Part shown: positions 24,778 to 33,011 of the stretch, one piece after another
Layout: every line of letters starts with the position of its first letter
Numbering within the stretch: position 1 is the first letter of the stretch
Assembly: GCF_015070875.1 (NCBI RefSeq)
Contig: NZ_JADDIV010000005.1
Coordinates: forward strand, 1 to 64,000
Source of the DNA: Ramlibacter pallidus
Lineage (GTDB): Bacteria > Pseudomonadota > Gammaproteobacteria > Burkholderiales > Burkholderiaceae_C
DNA length: 64,000 nucleotides
Reading direction: 5' to 3'
Position numbers and translations under genes: made by a program
Notes under the pieces: model-generated
What the model was told of the DNA's origin: nothing
Seen by the model: the letters and a program-made list of their open reading frames with translations, nothing else
The model's database searches: none

Positions 24778-25491
24778 ATGAAGAAAGACCCTGATCGCGC
24801 CAAGCTCGCCTTCGAGCGCCCGCTCGTCTCCGTCGACGTGGCGATCTTCTCGGTGCTGGAAGGCGAGCTGCGCGTGCTGCTGGCGCGCCGCCCCGAGGGC
24901 GAGGGCGAACCGCATCCCGGCCGCTGGTCGCTGCCGGGCGGCTTCGTCGACGTGCACCGCGACGCGAGCCTGCAGGCCTGCGCGCTGCGCAAGCTGAAGG
25001 AGAAGACCGGCGTGGCCTCGCCCTATCTCGAGCAGCTGGGAAGCTGGGGCGACGCGAAGCGCGATCCGCGCGGCTGGTCGAGCACGCACGCCTACTTCGC
25101 GCTGATCCCCGCGCCGGCGCCGGCCGAAGCCGGCACGGCGGTGGCCGAATGGGTGCAGGCCGACGAAGCCGTGCGCCGCCGCCTGGCCTTCGACCACGGG
25201 GAGATCCTGGCCGCGGCCGTGGAGCGGCTGCGCGGGAAGGTGGAGTACACCTCGCTGCCGGCGTTCCTGCTGCCGGAGCCGTTCACGCTGCCGGAGCTGC
25301 AGCACGCCTACGAAATCGTGCTCGCCCGGCCGCTGGACAAGAGCGCCTTCCGCAAGCGCATGCTCGACGCCGGGTTCCTGGAGGACGCCGGGCCGGTCAG
25401 CGGGGCATCGGGCCGCACGGCGATGGGCTACCGCGTGCGCGAGCGCGCGCGGCCCGCGGTCTTCCCGCGCACCTTCCGCTCGGGCGAATAG
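24778..25491 (+). CDS. NrtR-like Nudix-domain transcriptional regulator
   Basis: A 237-residue protein with an N-terminal Nudix fold (about residues 15-145) and a C-terminal winged-helix domain (about 150-230: LPEPFTLPELQHAYEIVLARPLDKSAFRKRML, a hallmark of NrtR). The Nudix box reads GGFVDVHRDASLQA...RKLKEKTG, so the catalytic REUxEE is degraded to RKLKEK, as expected for a ligand-sensing repressor. NrtR regulators respond to ADP-ribose and control NAD metabolism. The in-frame start at 24739 lies inside the operator, so ATG 24778 is preferred. Confidence 0.82.
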   Translation: MKKDPDRAKLAFERPLVSVDVAIFSVLEGELRVLLARRPEGEGEPHPGRWSLPGGFVDVHRDASLQACALRKLKEKTGVASPYLEQLGSWGDAKRDPRGWSSTHAYFALIPAPAPAEAGTAVAEWVQADEAVRRRLAFDHGEILAAAVERLRGKVEYTSLPAFLLPEPFTLPELQHAYEIVLARPLDKSAFRKRMLDAGFLEDAGPVSGASGRTAMGYRVRERARPAVFPRTFRSGE

Positions 25492-25507
25492 CGGCCGGCC
25501 GCTGCCT

Positions 25508-25774
25508 TCAGCGGGTTTCCTGGCCGCTCTTCTCGAGCTGCTCGGTCTTGCGCAGCCCGCGCACGTTCATGAGCGCCAGCGCCACCTGCAGCACGATCAG
25601 CGCATAGGCCTTGGTGTGCACGCCCCACACGGTCCACAGCACGTTGCTCAGGAGAAACACCCAGAAGCCGATGTTGCGCCGGTGCGCGCGCGTGGAGGCG
25701 ACCAGCCAGGCGGCCAGCAGGCTGGCCAGCATCGCGGGCCACTGCAGGAGGTCGACGAGGGAAGAGAAATCCAT
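25508..25774 (-). CDS. Small PQ-loop/SemiSWEET-like membrane protein
   Basis: An 88-residue protein with three hydrophobic helices (about 9-27, 34-52 and 56-72), including the block LLSNVLWTVWGVHTKAYALI and a short basic tail. Three helices in about 90 residues, with Pro in helix 1 and NVLW in helix 2, resemble half-transporters of the SemiSWEET group, which share a fold with PnuC nicotinamide-riboside carriers. Homology is uncertain. It converges on the NrtR-like gene with a 16-base gap. Confidence 0.6.
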   Translation of the reverse strand: MDFSSLVDLLQWPAMLASLLAAWLVASTRAHRRNIGFWVFLLSNVLWTVWGVHTKAYALIVLQVALALMNVRGLRKTEQLEKSGQETR

Positions 25775-25938
25775 GCGGCCAGTCTAGCCGCGCAAGTTGC
25801 GGCGCCGGTACAACGCTTGGGTTGCGGCGGCGCACGCGCTCCGTTACAACCTTTGCGAACGGCGCGCGGCAGTTGCGTGGCGTGGGAGGGACAGCGTTGG
25901 GAACAGGGACAGCTCGTGCGCACGGCCGCGGCTGGCGC

Positions 25939-27693
25939 ATGGGCGCCGGCTGGCTCGTCCTCGTCCTCGCACTGTGCTGCGCGCAGGCCCGCGCGAACCA
26001 TTCCCTCGACGTGGTGCGGCTCGACCCCGCGCGCCCGGAACTGCCGATGACGGAGGTGGTGGGCTGGTTCGGGCCCCAGCCGCGCGGCGGCATCAGCACG
26101 GCGGCCGGCGGGGGACTGCCGTTCGCGCACCTGCCCGAACAGATCCTGCCCTTCCGCGAAGGGCGTTCGTTGTGGCTGCGCTTGCGCGTGCGGCCTCCCG
26201 CCGGCACGCAGGACGCCTGGTTGCTCGAGGTGCCGGTGCCCGTCATCGACCACGTGGCCCTGTACCAGCAGGACGCCTCGGGGCGGTGGTTCGCCCGCAG
26301 CGCCGGCGACCTGGTGCCCATGCGGGACTGGCCACAGCCGGGCCGCTACCCCTTCTTCCAGCTGCAGCTGCGGCCCGGCGCGCCGACGGAGCTGTACCTC
26401 GAGGTGCGCCACTCCACCTCCATCGCGGTCCCGGTGCGGGTCGTCACGGCGACCACCCACCACCAGCGCAGCCAGATGGAATACCTCGGCCTCGGGCTGG
26501 CCATCGGTGCGCTCGGGCTGCTGGCCCTGGGCGCGCTGGTGCGGGCCGTCGTGCAGCGGGATGCGGCCTTCGGGTGGTACGCGGCGTACGGGCTGGTCGC
26601 GACCCTGGGCCTGGCCGGATTCACCGGGGTGGCCGGCCACCTGCTGTGGGGCGATGCGGGCGCGTGGGTCGACCGCGCGCCCGGCTTCCTCGCGATCCTG
26701 GGCGCGTCGCTTGTCCTCGTCATCGTCGGACGGCTCAGCCGCGTGCTCGCGCGGGTGCGCTGGCTGGGACGCATCCTGCAGTGGCTGGCGGCGCTGGGGC
26801 CGGCGCTGGCCTTGCTGTACCTGCTGCCGGACAAGCGTTCGGGCGTGATGATCCTCGCTGCGTACCTGATCGCCGTGGCGATCGCCAGCCTGTGCGCGGC
26901 CGCGATCACCCTGCGGCGGCGCGACCGCGTCGGCGTGTGGATGCTGCTGGGCGCGCTGCCGCTGGCGATCTGCGTGGTGATCGCGCTCGGCCGCGTCACG
27001 GGATGGCTCCAGCCCTCGTGGCTGACCGAATACGTGCTGGCGCTGGCGCTCACCGTGGACCTGCCGCTGCTGCTCGGCGCGCTCAACGCGCGCTCGCAGG
27101 AGCGCCGCAGCCTCGAACTGCGCCGGCTGGCGGCCGAGCACCAGGACGCGCTGACGGGGCTCATGAAGCGCGAACCGTTCACCGCGAAGCTGCGCCAGGC
27201 CATCGGGCGCTACACGCGCCGCGGCGAAGGCGCCGCCGTCGCCATCATCGAACTCGCCAACCATGCCTGGGTGCAGAAGACGCTGGGCGCCGAGCGCAGC
27301 GAGGAGGCCCTGCTGCGCACGGTGATCAAGCTGCGCCGGCTGGTGCGCGACATCGACACGGTGGGGCGGCTGGGGGAGAACCGGTTCGGCCTCATCCTCG
27401 AAGGCGCGGCGATGCGCAAGCCGATGGCGAACTTCGGCGCCCGCCTGGTCGCTTCGGGACTGATGGAAGAGCCGGGGCGGCCGAAGGACGTGCCGCTGCA
27501 CTTCCACGTGGCTGCCGTCGTGCTGCACGAACGTTCCGGGTCGGCCGACGAGCTGATGCAGGCGCTCGGCGACCTGCTGGCGGAGATGGGCGCGCGCACG
27601 CACAAGCCCGTGCGCTTCCTCGACGCCGGAGAACCCTCGACGGTGTCCGACGGGACGTCGCCGGCCGAAGGACGCAGCACGGCACTGGCCTGA
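25939..27693 (+). CDS. 7TMR-DISM membrane protein with degenerate GGDEF domain
   Basis: A 584-residue signalling protein. It has a signal peptide (MGAGWLVLVLALCCAQARA), an extracytoplasmic 7TMR-DISM ectodomain (about 20-180), seven hydrophobic helices (about 185-395) and a C-terminal GGDEF-type domain (about 410-575) beginning DALTGLMKREPF. The active-site loop reads GENRF instead of GGDEF/GGEEF, so cyclic di-GMP synthesis is unlikely and a binding or inactive role is inferred. The frame is open upstream, but the signal peptide fits the ATG at 25939. Confidence 0.8.
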   Translation: MGAGWLVLVLALCCAQARANHSLDVVRLDPARPELPMTEVVGWFGPQPRGGISTAAGGGLPFAHLPEQILPFREGRSLWLRLRVRPPAGTQDAWLLEVPVPVIDHVALYQQDASGRWFARSAGDLVPMRDWPQPGRYPFFQLQLRPGAPTELYLEVRHSTSIAVPVRVVTATTHHQRSQMEYLGLGLAIGALGLLALGALVRAVVQRDAAFGWYAAYGLVATLGLAGFTGVAGHLLWGDAGAWVDRAPGFLAILGASLVLVIVGRLSRVLARVRWLGRILQWLAALGPALALLYLLPDKRSGVMILAAYLIAVAIASLCAAAITLRRRDRVGVWMLLGALPLAICVVIALGRVTGWLQPSWLTEYVLALALTVDLPLLLGALNARSQERRSLELRRLAAEHQDALTGLMKREPFTAKLRQAIGRYTRRGEGAAVAIIELANHAWVQKTLGAERSEEALLRTVIKLRRLVRDIDTVGRLGENRFGLILEGAAMRKPMANFGARLVASGLMEEPGRPKDVPLHFHVAAVVLHERSGSADELMQALGDLLAEMGARTHKPVRFLDAGEPSTVSDGTSPAEGRSTALA

Positions 27694-27721
27694 AGCGCCC
27701 CCGCGCGGCGCGGCCCAACCC

Positions 27722-27727
27722 TATACT
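27722..27727 (+). promoter_or_regulatory. -10 element TATACT before the transglycosylase
   Basis: TATACT lies 27 bases upstream of the ATG at 27754, in an otherwise GC-rich 60-base gap. No clear -35 is visible. Confidence 0.4.
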
Positions 27728-27753
27728 GGCCCGCCACCTCCGCCCCGCTGCCC

Positions 27754-29028
27754 ATGCGCTTCCTCCGCCGTCTGGCCGCAGCCGTGATCGCGCTGCCGGC
27801 CGTGCTCCCTGCCCTGGCCCAGTCCCTGGTCGAGCAGCCGATGCCCCCGGAACAGTTCGCTGCCTGCGTGCAGGGCCTCGCCGAGCAGACGGCCACCGCC
27901 GGGCGGCCGCTGCGGCGCGAGGACTTCCTGCGCATCGCGTCGGCCGGCCGCTACGACGACCGCGTGCGTCAATCGATGCTGGTGCGCAGCGACGAGCCGA
28001 CGTTCTGGTGGGACGAACTGGCCGCCACCACGGATGCCGAGCGCGTGCTGCAGGGCCGCGGCATCCTGGAGGCCCACGCGGCCGCGCTGCAGCGGATCGA
28101 GGCGCGCTTCGGCGTCCCGCGCGAGATCGTCGTCGCGGTCTACGGCATCGAGACGAACTACGGGCCGGCGGCCGGCCGCATTCCCGTGCTCGACGCGGCG
28201 TTGACGCTCGCCTGCCTGCGTCCCTGCGGCGACACGGCGTCATCCGCCTGCCTGTCGCGCGAGCGTGCCTATGCGACCGTGCGCCTGCTGCGGGACGCGC
28301 GGGTGCCGGCGGAGAATTTCGTCGGTTCCTGGGCGGCCGCCTTCGGGCGCACGCAGTTCGTGCCGGACACGTTCGAGATGATCGCCGTGGACGGCGACGG
28401 CGATGGCGTGATCGACATCATCCAGTCCGAACAGGATGCCTGGGCCTCGACCGCCAACCACCTGCAGCGCCGCGGCGGCTGGCGCCCGGAGCAGCCGGTG
28501 TATCTCGAGGTGGCCGTGCCCCCGGACCAGCAGGCGCAATTCGCGCCCAGCGACACGTCGGTCCGGCTGCCGGCCCAGGCGAAGCCCTTGTCGCAATGGG
28601 TGGCGCAGGGCTGGCGCGTGCTGGCCGCCTCGCGGCCGCCGGCCCTGGCGGCCGGGGATCCGGAGGTCTATCCCTTCCTGCCCGTCGGGCTGCCGGGGCC
28701 GGCGTTCCTCGTCACGCGCAACTTCGACACCATCCGGCGCTACAACTTCTCCGACCGTTACGTGATGGAGGTCGCGCTGCTGGCGAACAAGCTGGCGGGA
28801 GGGACCGACTTCGTCACGCCGTGGCCGACGGACGACCCCGGCCTCAGCCGCGCGGAGGTGCGTGCGCTGCAGGCGTGGCTGCAGCAACGCGGTCACGCAC
28901 AGGTGTCGGCCGATGGCGTGATGGGCCGGCTCACGCGCGACGCGATCGCGGCGGAGCGCGCGGCGCGCGGCCTGCCGGCGGGCCGCCGCGTCGGGCAGCG
29001 GACCCTGCGTGAACTGATGCAGCCTTGA
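27754..29028 (+). CDS. Lytic murein transglycosylase (MltB family)
   Basis: A 424-residue exported peptidoglycan lyase. It has a signal peptide ending near ALAQ, an SLT_2 catalytic domain with the catalytic Glu in YGIETNYG (about residue 133), the family blocks SWAAAFGRTQFVPDTF and DGDGDGVIDI, and a C-terminal peptidoglycan-binding domain (about 360-424: LSRAEVRALQAWLQQRG...DGVMGRLTRDAI). It cleaves glycan strands to 1,6-anhydro ends in the periplasm during cell-wall turnover. No lipobox is seen. Confidence 0.92.
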   Translation: MRFLRRLAAAVIALPAVLPALAQSLVEQPMPPEQFAACVQGLAEQTATAGRPLRREDFLRIASAGRYDDRVRQSMLVRSDEPTFWWDELAATTDAERVLQGRGILEAHAAALQRIEARFGVPREIVVAVYGIETNYGPAAGRIPVLDAALTLACLRPCGDTASSACLSRERAYATVRLLRDARVPAENFVGSWAAAFGRTQFVPDTFEMIAVDGDGDGVIDIIQSEQDAWASTANHLQRRGGWRPEQPVYLEVAVPPDQQAQFAPSDTSVRLPAQAKPLSQWVAQGWRVLAASRPPALAAGDPEVYPFLPVGLPGPAFLVTRNFDTIRRYNFSDRYVMEVALLANKLAGGTDFVTPWPTDDPGLSRAEVRALQAWLQQRGHAQVSADGVMGRLTRDAIAAERAARGLPAGRRVGQRTLRELMQP

Positions 29029-29041
29029 TCCCGCGCCGGGG

Positions 29042-29072
29042 GGCTTAAGCGAATCCCTCAAGGGCCTAAGCC
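29042..29072. repeat. GGCTTAAGC/GGCCTAAGCC inverted repeat
   Basis: Two 9- to 10-base arms (GGCTTAAGC and GGCCTAAGCC) separated by a 12-base spacer form an imperfect hairpin, in the 118-base gap before the cyclase-like gene. There is no T-run, so it may be an operator rather than a terminator. Confidence 0.4.
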
Positions 29073-29146
29073 TTATTCGTCTTGTCACCGCTTGTGGCAC
29101 GGGCAACAATTTGAAACATCAGCCCAGCTCAATGCAGGAGAACCGG

Positions 29147-29788
29147 ATGGACACCCAAGGTACCGCCAATGCAGGCGCCTACGCGCTGATCGACGCCCTG
29201 TCGCAGCGGATGATGCGCCACGGCGACATGGAAGCCTGGCGCGCCCTGTTCCTGGGCCCCCGCTACGACACCATCCGCTTCGAGACGCTGCAGCTTTCGA
29301 TGGTGTCCGCCGACGCGCCGCAGGACGGCATCAGCGACGACGAGCGCCTGGCGCTCGCCCTGCGCTTCGACGGCATGATGCAGCCGTCGCGCAAGGTCGA
29401 CCTGATCCTCTGCTTCCAGGACGCGGCCATGGCGCTCAAGGCGGCGATGGCGCTGCAGCGCCTCGGCGGTTCACGCAGGGTGCGCACGGCGCTGACCACG
29501 TCCGCCTGCAATGTCGCCTTCTTCCGCGGCGAGCAGGGTGACGAGTGCCTGGTGATCGGCTCCGGCATCGAGGAAGCGGAGCAGGCGCTCGCTGCCGCGC
29601 CGCACGGCACCGTGTCGGTCTGCGGACGCACGTACGGCCTGCTCGAGGAGGGCCTCGGCCAGCACGTCCAGAACGCTCTGGTGATGACCGAGCACGACGA
29701 GGACACGGTGACCGGCGCGTCCATCACGCTGGCGCCCACGCAGTCGGCCGCATTGAGCACGTTCGCGGGCCTCGGCCTCAGCACCTGA
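29147..29788 (+). CDS. Degenerate class III nucleotide-cyclase-like protein
   Basis: A 213-residue cytoplasmic protein. The order of elements, FETLQLSMVSADAPQDG, then VDLILCFQDAAMALKAAMALQR, then IGSGIEEAEQALAAAPHGTVSVCG, follows the class III adenylate/guanylate cyclase domain, including the late 'AAxxGxxxVS' region. The two metal-binding aspartates of active cyclases are not visible, so it is probably catalytically dead. The ATG at 29147 has AGGAG 7 bases upstream. Remote homology only; it could be a conserved hypothetical of another fold. Confidence 0.55.
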   Translation: MDTQGTANAGAYALIDALSQRMMRHGDMEAWRALFLGPRYDTIRFETLQLSMVSADAPQDGISDDERLALALRFDGMMQPSRKVDLILCFQDAAMALKAAMALQRLGGSRRVRTALTTSACNVAFFRGEQGDECLVIGSGIEEAEQALAAAPHGTVSVCGRTYGLLEEGLGQHVQNALVMTEHDEDTVTGASITLAPTQSAALSTFAGLGLST

Positions 29789-29824
29789 GCCCCGCGGCCG
29801 GGCGCTCCCCGCGACAATCGCGGG

Positions 29825-30871
29825 ATGGACCCCGGCACGCACTTCGAATGGGCCGTCTGCATCGGCCGCTTCCAGCTGTTCCACGACGCGCAGCTGGCGC
29901 TGCTGCGGCAGGCGCTGGCGATCGCCGGCCGCTGCGCGGTCCTGGTCGGCTCCGCGCGGCAGTCCCGTTCCCCGCGCAACCCCTTCACCTTCGCCGAGCG
30001 CGTCGAGGCGATCCGGCTGGCGCTGACGGAGGACGAGCGCGCCCGCGTCACCTTCGTGCCGTTGCGCGACACCTGGGACGAACGGCGCTGGGTGGCGGAT
30101 GCGCAGCAGGCCGTGGCGGAACTCACCGGGTCTGCCCGTTCGCGCGTGGTGCTCGTGGGGCATCGAAAGGACGCCACCACCGACTACCTGCATGCCTTTC
30201 CGGGATGGAGCGTGCATGACGTGGGCCGGCTCGGCGAAGTGCACGGCAAGGCCCTGCGCGCCGCGCTCTACACCGGCGGGACGCTGGAGGCCTCGCTCGC
30301 GGCGCTCTCGGGACAGGTGCCGCCTTCGATGCTCGAGTTCCTGCGCGCATGGGCGCAGCTGCCCTTCCTGGCGCGGCTGAAGCAGGAGTGGGCGGAACTC
30401 GCGGAGGAGCACGACAAGTGGGCCGGCTCGCCGTACCCGCCGGTGTTCGTCACCGTGGATGCGGTGGTGCGCATCCGCGACCAGGTGTTGCTGATCCGCC
30501 GCGGACGCGCACCGGGCAAGGGCCTGCTGGCCGTGCCCGGCGGCTTCATCGAACAGCGCGAGACCGCCTACCAGTCGGCGGTGCGCGAGCTGCAGGAGGA
30601 GACGGGCTTCCACCTCCTGCCGTCGGAGATGGAGCACGCCTGCCAGGCGATGCGCGTGTTCGACCACCCGGACCGCAGCCAGCGCGGCCGCGTGATCACG
30701 CACGCCTTCTACTTCGACCTGGGCGACCGCATGCTGCCGGAGATCGCCGGCAGCGACGACGCCGCCGAGGCGCGCTGGGTGCCGATCTCGGAACTGCCCT
30801 CGCTGGAGGAGCAGTTCCACGACGACCACTTCCACATCCTCGACGCCTTCCTCGACATCAATCCAGCTTGA
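29825..30871 (+). CDS. Bifunctional NMN adenylyltransferase/Nudix hydrolase (NadM-Nudix-like)
   Basis: A 348-residue fusion. Residues 8-175 are a nucleotidylyltransferase domain (GRFQLFH near 14-20); residues 205-345 are a Nudix hydrolase with an intact box (GGFIEQRE...RELQEETGF, 239-262). NadM-Nudix proteins make NAD from NMN and ATP and hydrolyse ADP-ribose. Unusually, the HxGH nucleotidyl-transfer motif reads HDAQ (His20-Gln23), so the second catalytic His is missing. The 3' end overlaps the convergent Bug gene by 14 bases. Confidence 0.85.
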   Translation: MDPGTHFEWAVCIGRFQLFHDAQLALLRQALAIAGRCAVLVGSARQSRSPRNPFTFAERVEAIRLALTEDERARVTFVPLRDTWDERRWVADAQQAVAELTGSARSRVVLVGHRKDATTDYLHAFPGWSVHDVGRLGEVHGKALRAALYTGGTLEASLAALSGQVPPSMLEFLRAWAQLPFLARLKQEWAELAEEHDKWAGSPYPPVFVTVDAVVRIRDQVLLIRRGRAPGKGLLAVPGGFIEQRETAYQSAVRELQEETGFHLLPSEMEHACQAMRVFDHPDRSQRGRVITHAFYFDLGDRMLPEIAGSDDAAEARWVPISELPSLEEQFHDDHFHILDAFLDINPA

Positions 30872-31826
30872 TCTTCGCGGCGTCGACGACGGCCGCCCAG
30901 CGCTTGCGTTCCTGTGCGAAGAACTGGTCCTGTTCGGCCGGCGTCATCGTCACCACTTCGGCGCCCTGGCCCGCCAGGCGCGCGCGCACGTCGGCACTGC
31001 GGATCGCCTGGATCAGTGCGGCATTGAGCTTCTGCACCACGGCATCCGGCGTCGCCTTGGGCACCAGCACGCCCTGCCACGTGCCGGACTCGAAGCCGGG
31101 CACGCCCTGTTCCGCGATCGTCGGCGTGTCGCCGATCAGCGGCATGCGCGTGCGCTTGGACACGCCGAGCATCTTGAGCTTGCCGCTCTGCACGTGCGGC
31201 AGCGTCGCCAGCATGCCGTTCATGAGCACCTGCGTCTGCCCGCCCACCGTGTCCTGGATCGCCTGGATCCCGCCCTTGTAGGGCACGTACTCCCAGCGCG
31301 CGTTGACGGCACGCTGCAACGCCACGCCGGCCAGGTGCGGCGCGCTGCCGGTCGCGGTCACCGCGAAGTTCAGGTCGCGCGTCTTCGACAGCGCCACCAG
31401 TTCCTTCAAGTTGTTGGCGGGCACCGAGGGATGCACAACCAGCAGGTGGGGCGAGTAGGCCAGCATCGTCACGCCGCGCAGGTCCCTGGACGGGTCGAAG
31501 GCCAGCTTGGTGTAGACCGATGGCGTGATCGCCAGCGCGCCGACGTCGCACAGCACGAAGGTGTGGCCGTCCGGCGCCGACTTGGCGACGAAGTCGGTGC
31601 CGAGGTTGCCGTTGGCGCCGGCCTTGTTCTCCACGATCACGGTCTGCTTCAGCGAATCCTGCAGCAGGTTCTGGATCGAGCGCGCGATGATGTCCGAGGA
31701 GCCTCCCGGCGGGTAGGGCACGACGATGCGCACGGTCTTGGTGGGCCAGGCCTGCTGCGCGAAGAGGGAAGGGGCAGCCACGGCCGCAGCGGTGGCGGCC
31801 AGGGCATGGCGGCGGGTGAGGGTCAT
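30858..31826 (-). CDS. Bug/TctC-family tripartite tricarboxylate binding protein 1
   Basis: A 322-residue periplasmic binding protein of the Bug (TctC-like) family. It has a Tat-like signal (TRRHALAATAAAVAAPSLFAQ) and the family hallmark VPYPPGGSSDIIARS; further blocks AGANGNLGTDFVAKSAPDG and VPYKGGIQAIQDTVGGQ are typical. The ATG at 31826 follows AAGGAG. It lies at the end of the uronate cluster, after the lactonase gene. No tctA/tctB membrane genes are nearby, as is common for Bug proteins in Burkholderiales. The ligand may be an aldaric or uronic acid. Confidence 0.9.
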   Translation of the reverse strand: MTLTRRHALAATAAAVAAPSLFAQQAWPTKTVRIVVPYPPGGSSDIIARSIQNLLQDSLKQTVIVENKAGANGNLGTDFVAKSAPDGHTFVLCDVGALAITPSVYTKLAFDPSRDLRGVTMLAYSPHLLVVHPSVPANNLKELVALSKTRDLNFAVTATGSAPHLAGVALQRAVNARWEYVPYKGGIQAIQDTVGGQTQVLMNGMLATLPHVQSGKLKMLGVSKRTRMPLIGDTPTIAEQGVPGFESGTWQGVLVPKATPDAVVQKLNAALIQAIRSADVRARLAGQGAEVVTMTPAEQDQFFAQERKRWAAVVDAAKIKLD

Positions 31827-31854
31827 GGGAAGTCTCCTTGGGAATGGTTCGGGA

Positions 31855-32967
31855 TCAGGTGGCGCCGTGGCTCTCGACGTACAGCGCATAGAGCGAATGC
31901 GAGCTGGCCATGTACAGCCGGTTGTTCTTCGGCCCGCCGAAGGTGAGGTTGGCGCAGCGTTCCGGCAGGCGGATGAAGGCGAGGGCCTTGCCTTGCGGGT
32001 TGAACACCATCACCCCGTCGAGGTCCTCGGAGCGCCCGCGCAGCTGGAACACCTTGCGTCCGCCGACGTCCGCGGGCTCGGCCTGCAGCGCGCCGTTGCT
32101 GCCCCAGCCGCACCACAGGTTGCCGTCGCGGTCGACCTTGAAGCCGTCGAGCGCGCCCTGGTCGGCGGCGTCGACCAGTTTCGTCTTGTTCGACACCGTG
32201 CCGTCGGCGGCCACGTCGAAGCTCCAGATGCTGCGGTTGGGCGTGCCGCGCCACTCCACCACGTACAGCTTCTTCTCGTCGGGCGAGAAGGCCAGGCCGT
32301 TCGGGTTCACGATGTCCGTGACCACGGCCGTGATGCGGCCTCCGGCATCGACGCGGTAGACGTTGGTCGTCGCCTGCTCCGGGCGCGCGCGAGAGCCTTC
32401 CCATTCGCCGTTGATGCCGAACAGCGGGTCGGTGAACCAGATGCTGTCGTCGGACGTCACGACCACGTCGTTGGGCGCGTTGAGGCGCTTGCCCTCGAAG
32501 CTGTCGGCCACCACCGTGATCCGCCCGTCGCGTTCGGTGCGCACCACGCGCCGCGTGACCGAGTGCTCGCAGGTGACCAGCCGCCCCTGGCGGTCGCGCG
32601 CGTTCCCGTTCGCGTAGTTCGCGTTGGCGCGGAACACCGTGAAGGCGCCGCTGCGCTCCTCGAACTTCATGATCCGGTTGTTCGGGATGTCGCTCACGAG
32701 CACGTAGCCGCCGTCCGGAAAGTAGACCGGGCCTTCGGCCCAGCGCATGCCGGTGGCGACCTGTTCCACCGTGCTGCTGTAGATGCGGTACTTGGCGAAG
32801 CCGGGATCGAGGATCAGGACGGCCGGGTCCGGATAGCGCTGGTTGGGGGTGAACGGGAAGGCTTGCGCGAGGGCGCTGCCGCCGAGGCCGGCCAGGCCGG
32901 CCGCCGCGACGGTGCGCAGCAGGCGGCGGCGGGAGGCTTGCGGCACTTCGTGTCCTTCTTCTTGCAT
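31855..32967 (-). CDS. SMP-30/gluconolactonase-family protein 1 (exported)
   Basis: A 370-residue six-bladed beta-propeller lactonase. An RRRLLR twin-arginine signal precedes the propeller, which has the blocks WAEGPVYFPDGGYVLVSDIPNN, NAPNDVVV and NGLAFSPDE of the SMP-30 family (metal ligands Glu, Asn and Asp). It likely hydrolyses sugar acid lactones, such as those made by uronate dehydrogenase, but in the periplasm because of the Tat signal. It is closely related to the cytoplasmic paralogue at 44444-45394. Confidence 0.88.
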   Translation of the reverse strand: MQEEGHEVPQASRRRLLRTVAAAGLAGLGGSALAQAFPFTPNQRYPDPAVLILDPGFAKYRIYSSTVEQVATGMRWAEGPVYFPDGGYVLVSDIPNNRIMKFEERSGAFTVFRANANYANGNARDRQGRLVTCEHSVTRRVVRTERDGRITVVADSFEGKRLNAPNDVVVTSDDSIWFTDPLFGINGEWEGSRARPEQATTNVYRVDAGGRITAVVTDIVNPNGLAFSPDEKKLYVVEWRGTPNRSIWSFDVAADGTVSNKTKLVDAADQGALDGFKVDRDGNLWCGWGSNGALQAEPADVGGRKVFQLRGRSEDLDGVMVFNPQGKALAFIRLPERCANLTFGGPKNNRLYMASSHSLYALYVESHGAT

Positions 32968-33011
32968 GCTGTCTCCTTCGTTGTCTCGCGGCGGCCGGCC
33001 GCGCCGGATGC

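Noticed and set aside
25807-25850. GGTACAAC and GTTACAACC as possible extra NrtR operators before the 7TM-GGDEF gene
   Set aside because: Half-site order is CAAC-N6-GTTG, the reverse of the GTTG-N7-CAAC operators at 24715 and 24737, so it is unlikely to be the same site.
25797-29012. 1071-codon plus-strand frame over the 7TM-GGDEF and MltB genes
   Set aside because: It spans two real genes in another frame and is a low-complexity Arg/Ala/Gly/Pro sequence without domains.
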